Source: JBNRMR01 sp050309705 (GTDB lineage: Bacteria; Bacillota; Clostridia; Christensenellales; UBA1750). From it: a stretch of DNA of 22,495 nt. Below are positions 5,118 to 12,585 of this stretch, piece after piece. Position 1 is the stretch's first letter. Each line of letters begins with the position of its first letter. The stretch lies in the NCBI GenBank assembly GCA_050309705.1, contig JBNRMR010000195.1, positions 1 through 22,495 on the forward strand, read 5' to 3'. Made by a program: the position numbers and the translations under genes. The notes beneath the pieces were generated by a model. It was not told the DNA's origin. It did no database searches and was given only the letters and a program-made list of their open reading frames with translations.

Positions 5118-7649
5118 ATGAGCGCTCATGAATCTGTATTTTTAAATTTAACACCAGACACCAAAGTGTTAATTGCACTTACACATACACACATACAGCC
5201 ATTGGATGCTTTATGCGAACTTATCGATAATGCGATTGACTCGTTTTCGGCTGCAAAACTTCAAGGTACCCCGGTAAAGAACCCCGTGGTGAGAATTGAT
5301 TTACCTAAACTTTCGGATATTGAAAGCGGACAAGGGCTTGTGAGAGTGTCTGATAATGGCCCAGGGTTGTCTGTTGAGAATGCAGAAAAAGCGCTGCGCG
5401 CTGGTTTTTCTGGAAATAACCCTTATGATACACTTGGCTTATTTGGAATGGGTTTCAATATTTCAACTGGGAAAATGGGTAGTGCAACTCGCTTTTTCTC
5501 TGCTCGTACCGAAGAAGAAACGGCGATTGAAGTGACGATAGATCTGAACAAGATTAACCAGTCTAAAAATTATAAGGTTGAAGCTTATCGTGTTCCAAAG
5601 GGAACGATGGATCATGGTACTGTAATCGAAATATCTGACTGGTGGCCAAATGGTAATGCAAATAGAGGTTTTATAAAAACCCTTGTTTCTTATGGTGGCA
5701 AGAAAATACGGGAGGAGCTTGGCCGCAGATATGCAACAATCCTGCTCCAAAAGGAAATTAAGATTATCATCAATGAAGTGGAATGCGTTGCGTTTGAACA
5801 CTGCGTTTGGGATGATAGCAGATATGTAGAGAGAAAGAAGCACGGAAAGATTCCTGCTGTTTATCGTTTCGATACAGTAGTTTATACTCAAAAAAAGTGT
5901 AGTAAGTGTACTACCACTCTTGAATCCTATCAAACGAGTTGCCCTGCGTGCGGATCTTACGAGGTAAGAACAATCGAAGAGCGCATACGTGGTTGGGTAG
6001 GAATTCAGCGTTTTGATGACCTTTCTGAGTTTGGTATCGATTTAATTAGAAATGGCCGTGCAATCCGTATTTCTGAAAAGAGTGCATTCTTTGAGTATGT
6101 GGATGAATTCCAAAAGATTTTGAAGGATTATCCTATTGACAGTAACTTCGGTCGTATTGTTGGTGAAGTCCACCTTAACCATGTCCCTGTAGATTTTATG
6201 AAGCAGGACTTCCAACGTAGCAGCCCTGAGTGGCATCGAGCTATTACTTTCTTGCGCGGTAATAGTTCTTTACAGCCTCTCCAGCCAGGCGCCGAAAATA
6301 ATGAATCACCTATTTTTAAATTGTTCCAAGGCTATAGAAAGGTGAAAACTCCCGGAAAAACCGATATGTATATGGGAAAATGGGATCCCGTTAAAGAGGA
6401 ACCTGCGCGAATTAGTAGGGACGTTGAAAAGGAATTTTACGAGAGATTTAAAAAGCATGAACCGGGTTATTACGATGACTCAGAATGGTGGAAAAAGGTT
6501 GAGGAAGCCGACAAAAAACCTATAAAAAAATTGCCGCTATGTCCAGAATGCGGATGCCAAAATCTTGAAGAGGCTGAGGTTTGTGTTGGCTGCCAGGCGG
6601 TTCTAAAAGGCAAAAAGTGCATAGCCTGTGGTGAATATATTCCTGCTTCTGCTAAAAACTGTCCAAAATGTGGAAATATCCAGGCACCCGAAATCGTGAA
6701 ACCGTGGACGTGCAAAGTTTGCAACACGAAGAACAATGCGATTTTGACAAGTTGCTCTAATTGCGGATGCTCAAGAGACGAGGAAAACTTCTTGTCCTAC
6801 GAGTATCTGTTAAAGCATTCCGAAAAAGATGATACACTTTCGATTATTGGGTGTACGGTGACTTTGGCAAATGGTCAAACAAGCACACCGTTGAATGTCG
6901 CCGTTTATGTGACAAACCAAGCAATCAAGTCTAATCTTGATGATAGACCAATCCCTCTCTTTGCCGAGAAAAAAGCCTTGGATGAAGTTGCAATTTTTGT
7001 CGATAAGTCTCATCGTATGTTCAAAAGTTGCAAAATCAAGGTTGAGCAACTTATTGCAGGGACCGTGGCTGAACACATTTTTATCTTAAATAAATCTGTG
7101 GGCAACACTGCTGGAAAACATACTGTACCGTATTTATCATGGCAAATCATTGAAAAATACTGGGCGGATAAACTTGAGGATAATGGAGAAGAACTTGTCT
7201 ATGCCATCAAGTCTATTGAGACAAGCATAAAGGAACATCTTGTAATATCACATGGCGGGCTCTTGGAGCAATATTACGATTTGCTGACAAATGAGCAAAC
7301 AAAGGCTATGGTAAATGAAATGATTAATGCAGGAATTGATATTTCTTCAGGTATGTCTGAACTCAAAACGAATGGATTGTTTGTAAAATATGCGCCCTTG
7401 TCGTTTGTTGTTTCTTTGTTTAGTCTGAAGCCCGAATTATTCTTTGATGGATATGTTTGGAGCGAACCGTACACCAAAATTGATGTTCCTACAGATATAG
7501 TTGGATTTATGCAGGAACGAACCAAAACACTCTACAAAAGCTGTTTGGACGACTTGATGTATTATGTTAACTATAAGAATCAGACCGATTTTGTGATCCA
7601 GAAAACGAAATTGGCTATACAGCTTTTGAAGCAGAAGGTGGCGGAATAA
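5118..7649 (+). CDS. MORC/MutL-like GHKL ATPase with zinc ribbons
   Basis: An 843-aa protein. ATG 5118 is chosen over the longer open frame from 5007 because AAGGAGG lies 8 bases upstream. The GHKL ATP-binding fold is clear: the N box CELIDNAID (about 33-41), G1 box SDNGPG (about 78-83) and G2 box GLFGMGF (about 107-113) followed by STGKMGSATRF, a MORC-like rather than kinase-like form. A zinc ribbon (CSKC...CPAC) near 260-280 interrupts the second, transducer-like domain. Three more CxxC pairs of ribbons fill residues 472-553. The last 290 residues have no domain I recognise. Known prokaryotic MORC-like proteins occur in restriction-type operons and are thought to be ATP-dependent DNA clamps. 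The stop overlaps the helicase start by one base, so the two are co-translated. It carries no nuclease motif of its own that I can see. Confidence 0.8.
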   Translation: MSAHESVFLNLTPDTKVLIALTHTHIQPLDALCELIDNAIDSFSAAKLQGTPVKNPVVRIDLPKLSDIESGQGLVRVSDNGPGLSVENAEKALRAGFSGNNPYDTLGLFGMGFNISTGKMGSATRFFSARTEEETAIEVTIDLNKINQSKNYKVEAYRVPKGTMDHGTVIEISDWWPNGNANRGFIKTLVSYGGKKIREELGRRYATILLQKEIKIIINEVECVAFEHCVWDDSRYVERKKHGKIPAVYRFDTVVYTQKKCSKCTTTLESYQTSCPACGSYEVRTIEERIRGWVGIQRFDDLSEFGIDLIRNGRAIRISEKSAFFEYVDEFQKILKDYPIDSNFGRIVGEVHLNHVPVDFMKQDFQRSSPEWHRAITFLRGNSSLQPLQPGAENNESPIFKLFQGYRKVKTPGKTDMYMGKWDPVKEEPARISRDVEKEFYERFKKHEPGYYDDSEWWKKVEEADKKPIKKLPLCPECGCQNLEEAEVCVGCQAVLKGKKCIACGEYIPASAKNCPKCGNIQAPEIVKPWTCKVCNTKNNAILTSCSNCGCSRDEENFLSYEYLLKHSEKDDTLSIIGCTVTLANGQTSTPLNVAVYVTNQAIKSNLDDRPIPLFAEKKALDEVAIFVDKSHRMFKSCKIKVEQLIAGTVAEHIFILNKSVGNTAGKHTVPYLSWQIIEKYWADKLEDNGEELVYAIKSIETSIKEHLVISHGGLLEQYYDLLTNEQTKAMVNEMINAGIDISSGMSELKTNGLFVKYAPLSFVVSLFSLKPELFFDGYVWSEPYTKIDVPTDIVGFMQERTKTLYKSCLDDLMYYVNYKNQTDFVIQKTKLAIQLLKQKVAE

Positions 7650-9373
7650 TGTTTGTAGATGCAGAAGTAATTAGAAGCAGTTCTTGGCAATGTTTCGAGC
7701 GCCTAATATGTAGACTTGTGCTTGCCGAAGGATTTTCAAGCGCCAGGGTTGTTGGACAGAGTAACGACCATGGGGCTGATGTCATTGCATCAAGAAATGG
7801 AACGAGATGGGTTTTGCAGGCTAAGTACTGGAATAGGCCTGTAGGTGTAGATGTCATCGATGAGACTTTGAGAGCGGCACAAACCTACAATGCGAAGATT
7901 CCTGTTATTGTTGCGAAGAGCGGTTTTGATGCAAAGGCTCAAGAACATCAACGTAATTTGCTTGCAAATGGCATACCTTTACAGCTGTGGGATGTAAATA
8001 CACTGATTGCAAGAGCAGAAAGATTGAGTGAAGATGTTCCTAACAAGCACAAACCAAGACCCTACCAGGAAGATGCCATTCAGGGTATACTTAATGCTTA
8101 TACAAATCAAAAACAACACGCATTGGCAGTACTCGCAACAGGTTTAGGCAAAACATTTGTTGCTGCGGAGGCTATTCGCCGGATTCATAAACTTAATCCC
8201 CATGCCAAAGTGCTAGTGTTGGCGCATACTAACCCTCTTGTTTATCAGTTGGAGAGGTCTTTTTGGAAGTTTATGACGAAACATCAGACTTCGGTTGTTT
8301 GGAATGGTTATGAAGAGCCGAGCATGACGCAAATAGAGAAAGCAAACTTCGTCTTTGCGTGCGTGAATAGTGTAAGTGACTATATTGCGCGGACAGAAGA
8401 TTTTCCGAAGTTTGACATTATTATCGTAGATGAATGCCATCATGCGGGATCTTCAATGTACAACCGAGTATTTAATCATACTCATGCCGGAAAATATGGC
8501 GGTCCATTTTTGCTCGGGTTAACAGCAACACCCTGGAGACCAGATGAAGTTGATTTGAGTGATATATTTGGAGAAACTGTTGTTTGTATAGATATGGTGG
8601 AAGGACTACGGAAAGGTTTTTTATCCAATGTCGATTATCGTATGTACACGGACAATATAGATTGGGATGCGTTAAAAGATCTACAAGGGCAATCTTTTAC
8701 GCCAAAGCAAATTAACAGAACACTGTTTATTGAGCAATGGGATGATTCTGTTGTTTATGAATTAAAAAGGACATGGAATGAACAACCGAACCCTAGAGCC
8801 ATTGTTTTCTGCGGGACGATTGACCATGCAAATATTATGTGTACAAAACTGAACGCTTTAGGTTTCTGTAATGCGGCAGCAATTTATTCGAACTCTGGAA
8901 ATGGATATACGATGACACAGTTCGAAAAAAATAGAATTCTTTCAGACTTTACAGATGGGGCGATTGATGTTGTTTGTACGGTAGATATTTTCAATGAGGG
9001 TATAGATGTCCCTGATGTTAATATTCTAGTGTTTCAGAGAGTAACCCACTCTCGAAGAATCTTCATCCAACAGCTCGGTCGAGGACTGCGCATATCTGAC
9101 AATAAAGAAAAAGTTATTGTCCTGGATTTTGTTTCTGATATTCGAAGATTTGCTGCGGGTATTGAGTTGAAGGATGGTCTTGAGAAGGGACCGAAGCAAG
9201 CAACGAGAATTTCGCTCCCTAATACAGTGACTTTCAAAAAAGTGACAGGTGATGATCCTGACACGGAACGTTTCTTAAGAGTTTGGTTAGATGATATTGC
9301 GGCAATTGAGGAATCTGGAGAGAATTCTAGTGTTCTCAAGTTCCCGCCGATTCTGCCAAATTCTAAAGTGTAA
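7649..9373 (+). CDS. Mrr-like nuclease fused to SF2 (DEAD/DEAH) helicase
   Basis: A 574-aa protein in two parts. Residues 1-115 match the Mrr-type restriction endonuclease fold: HGADVIA (catalytic Asp44) followed by VLQAKYW (Gln57 and Lys59), with Glu17 in the first helix. Residues 130-520 form a superfamily 2 helicase: RPYQEDAI, Walker A ATGLGKT (163-169), DECHH Walker B (about 261-265), LTATPWR (about 291), a FNEGIDVPDV segment and motif VI QQLGRGLR (about 474-481). It would translocate on DNA and cut, the effector role in a restriction system. The start is ATG 7649, overlapping the MORC stop (TAATG). All catalytic motifs look intact. A type III/type I R-like or DISARM-like role is possible, but neither system has this domain pair beside a MORC ATPase. 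Confidence 0.88.
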   Translation: MFVDAEVIRSSSWQCFERLICRLVLAEGFSSARVVGQSNDHGADVIASRNGTRWVLQAKYWNRPVGVDVIDETLRAAQTYNAKIPVIVAKSGFDAKAQEHQRNLLANGIPLQLWDVNTLIARAERLSEDVPNKHKPRPYQEDAIQGILNAYTNQKQHALAVLATGLGKTFVAAEAIRRIHKLNPHAKVLVLAHTNPLVYQLERSFWKFMTKHQTSVVWNGYEEPSMTQIEKANFVFACVNSVSDYIARTEDFPKFDIIIVDECHHAGSSMYNRVFNHTHAGKYGGPFLLGLTATPWRPDEVDLSDIFGETVVCIDMVEGLRKGFLSNVDYRMYTDNIDWDALKDLQGQSFTPKQINRTLFIEQWDDSVVYELKRTWNEQPNPRAIVFCGTIDHANIMCTKLNALGFCNAAAIYSNSGNGYTMTQFEKNRILSDFTDGAIDVVCTVDIFNEGIDVPDVNILVFQRVTHSRRIFIQQLGRGLRISDNKEKVIVLDFVSDIRRFAAGIELKDGLEKGPKQATRISLPNTVTFKKVTGDDPDTERFLRVWLDDIAAIEESGENSSVLKFPPILPNSKV

Positions 9374-9384
9374 AGGAGAGTACT

Positions 9385-10512
9385 ATGGACAACGATAACA
9401 GACAAGCGGTTGAGTGTATTATCAATGCGTTGTTATCGAGCAATTTGGAGAATGGTGATTATTTCAAATCCGCTCTTCGAAGGATAGCCACATGGTCTAA
9501 GCCGTGTGTTGACTATGCTTATCTCGATAACGATTCTGGGAAAACAGTTGCGATTCTTTTTTGCAATGAGACCTTTGATGAAAAAGCGTACACAAAAAGA
9601 ATTGTAACAGTACTCAACAGTTTTAATGCTGTCATTGCAGCTTTTGATATCCAGCATCTTAAAGAAAGCGATTATCTGCGCGATGCTCTTAAAACTGAAC
9701 ATTTACTGACACTGCCAATCGGAATCGTTGTCTACGATAATGTGGGTAAAGTTTTGCCGGTTCAACGATTCTCTGTTCCGAGCAATGTGGCACAAAAGAG
9801 AACAGACAAAGAGCAAAAATCATATTGGTGCTGGTGGCGAGACAGTAGTCATTATGAGGTGGCGACGCTTCTCGAATTAAGCTACAAATACGATAATGAG
9901 CCTGGCGATATCTATACGAAGTATGTATATCCAGAATTTTTCAACATGATGGTTGAAGGCAAGACACAAAAGTGGGATGGAAAGCCACGTGCAAAGTCTT
10001 ACACTACATCTTCTTACAAGGCAGAAAAACAAAATTACAAGATTCCGATGTGCCAACTTGGTTTTTGGGATGCCGATACAGGGCACATTACTGATAAGGG
10101 CCTTACACTACTAGATGTAATTAGGAGTTATGGTTCAGACAGTCACGAATACTTCGATTGTCTTGCTAAGATAATACTTATCGATGGAAAACATTTGGAT
10201 CTGGTCAAAGATTTGGAAGAGTTTCAAAAAAGCAATCCCGCAATCATTCCAGAAACAAGTTCTGAATTCTTTGTTCTGTTTGATGAGTATATGATATCAA
10301 AGAACTCAATGGGTACCCGAAAACCTACAGCGGTAAAAACGGGTGCTAAGAACGCTTATGTTCGTGACGAACCCAAGTTATGGAATAAATTGGGTATCAT
10401 CAAGATGCAAAGCGCAGCTCGTTATTTCAGACCTTTTGTAGGCATTGAGTTTAACTGGGAAAGAATTAACGAGATATTACTTTCTAACGTTCTTGGAGGT
10501 ACCGATGAATAA
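9385..10512 (+). CDS. unrecognised 375-aa restriction-operon protein
   Basis: ATG 9385 follows AAGGAGAG by a few bases, 11 bases after the helicase stop, and the end overlaps the first methylase by 8 bases, so it belongs to the same operon. I cannot assign a family with confidence. Residues 35-130 (VDYAYLDND, then TVAILFCNE, later LPIGIVVYDN) have the strand order of a PD-(D/E)XK nuclease core, but the expected ExK reads LFC, so any such fold would be inactive. The central and C-terminal parts (about 145-375) contain segments such as HITDKGLTLLDVI and LGIIKMQSAARYF that resemble winged-helix recognition modules. A target-recognition or adaptor subunit is my best inference. No membrane segment or signal peptide is seen. 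Confidence 0.6.
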   Translation: MDNDNRQAVECIINALLSSNLENGDYFKSALRRIATWSKPCVDYAYLDNDSGKTVAILFCNETFDEKAYTKRIVTVLNSFNAVIAAFDIQHLKESDYLRDALKTEHLLTLPIGIVVYDNVGKVLPVQRFSVPSNVAQKRTDKEQKSYWCWWRDSSHYEVATLLELSYKYDNEPGDIYTKYVYPEFFNMMVEGKTQKWDGKPRAKSYTTSSYKAEKQNYKIPMCQLGFWDADTGHITDKGLTLLDVIRSYGSDSHEYFDCLAKIILIDGKHLDLVKDLEEFQKSNPAIIPETSSEFFVLFDEYMISKNSMGTRKPTAVKTGAKNAYVRDEPKLWNKLGIIKMQSAARYFRPFVGIEFNWERINEILLSNVLGGTDE

Positions 10513-11542
10513 TTATAAAATTGTAGACTTGTTTAGTGGGGCCGGAGGGTTCCAAATTGGATTCGAGCGACAAGGGTTCGATGTTGTACTGTCGACTGAT
10601 TTCGATAAGGATTGCGAGACAGTACATAAAATCAATAGACCACAAGTACCATTTGTCAGAATGGATATACACGATCTCTCAGAAGAAGTATTGGACTCAT
10701 ATATACCGAAAGGAACAAGCATTGATGTTTTGATAGGTGGTCCTCCTTGCCAGGGATTTTCAACGATTGGAAAAAGAGTGTCTTCGGATCCAGAAAAGCG
10801 ATATGCTGCTGATCCTCGTAATACACTCTTTAAGGAATATATTCGTATTTTGAACTATCTTAAGCCGAAGTTCTTTCTTATGGAAAATGTCGAGGGATTA
10901 CTCACAAGAGATAAAGGTAGAATTTTCGAGGAGATTAAAAAGACATTCCGAGAGACAGGTTATGAGTTTAATTATGTCATTTTGAATGCCGCAGATTATG
11001 GTGTGCCTCAGATCAGAAACCGTGTTTTCTTGTACGGCAATCGTTTGGGTGTAGAAATGACTCCGCCAAAGGCAACATACGGAGAAACTACAAGTATTCC
11101 TCACAAGACAGTCGGAGATGCGATTACAGATTTAGCTTCTCTAGAAGATAATGAAAAAATCAATCACGTTGCGTTAAAACATGGAGAAATCAATGTGCGT
11201 CGTTATGCACTTATTCCAGAAGGCGGGCGTCTGCCTGAAGACAAACTCCCGCCAGAGTTGTATCGCAAGAATTTTGGCAACACCTTTAAAAGATTGCATA
11301 GAGAAAAGCCATCTCTAACAATGGTACCAGGACATAACGCATTCCCTATTCATCCTTGGTTGAATAGAAGCCTTACCGTTAGGGAAGCTGCACGACTTCA
11401 GTCTTTTCCTGACGATTATATTTTTGCAGGACCTCGACAGAAACAGTGTATGCAAGTCGGAAACGCAGTGCCTCCGCTCCTTGCTGAGGCTTGGGCAAAA
11501 TATCTAAGGAAGGAGTTGGATCGATACTATGAAGAACTATAA
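10505..11542 (+). CDS. DNA (cytosine-5) methyltransferase, first of a pair
   Basis: A 345-aa enzyme transferring methyl from S-adenosylmethionine to C5 of cytosine in a DNA target. ATG 10505 is preceded by GGAGG at 10496-10500 and lies inside the end of the 375-aa gene. Motif I DLFSGAGG (8-15), motif IV GGPPCQGFS with catalytic Cys82, motif VI ENV, motif VIII QIRNR and motif X QVGNAVPP are all present in order, and the length is usual for the family. The target-recognition stretch between motifs VIII and IX is short and includes TMVPGHNAFP-HP. It overlaps the second methylase by 14 bases. It probably provides self-marking for the neighbouring nuclease. The recognition sequence cannot be read from the protein. 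Confidence 0.95.
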   Translation: MNNYKIVDLFSGAGGFQIGFERQGFDVVLSTDFDKDCETVHKINRPQVPFVRMDIHDLSEEVLDSYIPKGTSIDVLIGGPPCQGFSTIGKRVSSDPEKRYAADPRNTLFKEYIRILNYLKPKFFLMENVEGLLTRDKGRIFEEIKKTFRETGYEFNYVILNAADYGVPQIRNRVFLYGNRLGVEMTPPKATYGETTSIPHKTVGDAITDLASLEDNEKINHVALKHGEINVRRYALIPEGGRLPEDKLPPELYRKNFGNTFKRLHREKPSLTMVPGHNAFPIHPWLNRSLTVREAARLQSFPDDYIFAGPRQKQCMQVGNAVPPLLAEAWAKYLRKELDRYYEEL

Positions 11543-12557
11543 TTTTATAGATTTATTCAGTGGTGCCGGGGGACTTCTTCGTGGATTTATGGATGTGGGA
11601 TTTATTCCAGTATTTTCTGTTGAGATGTGGAAACCAGCCGTTGATACCCATCTTAAAAACTATCCTCAAGTAGAGTTAAAAGCGGCGGACATCAGAACTA
11701 TCACGAACGAGGAGTTAGAAGCGTATACTGGAAAGATTGATGTTATTGTCGGTGGCCCACCATGCCAAGGCTTTTCCACTATTGGAAAACGTCTTGTAAA
11801 AGATCCTCGAAATGAACTCGTTTTTGAGTTTATTCGATTTGTAGAAGTGATTAGACCTAAAATATTCCTGATGGAAAATGTTCGGGGGTTATTGTCTTCT
11901 GATGGTGGAAAAACCCAGGAAGCAATTGAGAATGAGTACCGAGCAATTGGATATAATGTACAGTCAAAAGTGTTATGCGCTGCCGATTATGGTGTGCCTC
12001 AGTTGCGAAATAGAGTATTCTTTATTGGAGTTCGGAATGACATATCTGTTTGTCCTGAATTTCCAATCGCAACACACAGCCGTGAGAATTACGCAACTGT
12101 TGGGGGTGCAATTAATGACTTGCTTGGGAGAGAAAACGAAGTAGCAAATCATGTCCCTATGAAACACAACAAAACTGTAGAGGCAAGGATTAGATGCATC
12201 AAAGAAGGAGAAGGTATTCCATCTGAAGGTTTACCCGAAGACGTTGCGCGTGGCTCGCGAAGTGACTACAAAGACAGAACTATTAAAAATTTTAGCCATG
12301 TATATAAAAGGCTTAGCCGATTCAAGCCCGCAACAACGATGGTTCCTGGGCATAATGCATTTCCGCTTCACCCAATAGCTAACAGGAGCTTAACTGTTCG
12401 CGAGGCAGCACGCATTCAAACATTTCCAGATGATGTAGAGTTCTGCGGTTCTCGCCAGGATCAGTGTATTCAGGTTGGAAATGCAGTTCCTGTACACCTA
12501 GCTAGAATTCTTGCGGAACATATTGGTTGCTTGTTGAACGCGTCTGAGGGAAAATGA
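11529..12557 (+). CDS. DNA (cytosine-5) methyltransferase, second of a pair
   Basis: A 342-aa C5 methylase from ATG 11529, with AAGGAGTTGG upstream inside the first methylase. It has motif I DLFSGAGG, motif IV GGPPCQGFSTIGKR with catalytic Cys79, ENVRG, QLRNRVF and QVGNAVP. It is clearly a paralogue of the preceding gene: the block TMVPGHNAFP-HP--NRSLTVREAAR is shared almost exactly, while the region just after motif VIII differs (here with an extra basic, Ser-rich stretch near SRSDYKDRT). Paired C5 methylases often serve asymmetric restriction sites, one per strand, which is a reasonable inference here. It ends 28 bases before the DUF262 gene. Confidence 0.95.
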   Translation: MKNYNFIDLFSGAGGLLRGFMDVGFIPVFSVEMWKPAVDTHLKNYPQVELKAADIRTITNEELEAYTGKIDVIVGGPPCQGFSTIGKRLVKDPRNELVFEFIRFVEVIRPKIFLMENVRGLLSSDGGKTQEAIENEYRAIGYNVQSKVLCAADYGVPQLRNRVFFIGVRNDISVCPEFPIATHSRENYATVGGAINDLLGRENEVANHVPMKHNKTVEARIRCIKEGEGIPSEGLPEDVARGSRSDYKDRTIKNFSHVYKRLSRFKPATTMVPGHNAFPLHPIANRSLTVREAARIQTFPDDVEFCGSRQDQCIQVGNAVPVHLARILAEHIGCLLNASEGK

Positions 12558-12585
12558 TGCTTTCTATGGAAAAGAGGAAATGATT

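Noticed and set aside
5118..12557. A DISARM or BREX system, suggested by helicase plus methylase genes
   Set aside because: There is no DUF1998 or phospholipase D protein as in DISARM, and no PglZ, BrxC or BrxL-like protein as in BREX. The MORC ATPase and Mrr-helicase fusion are not part of either.
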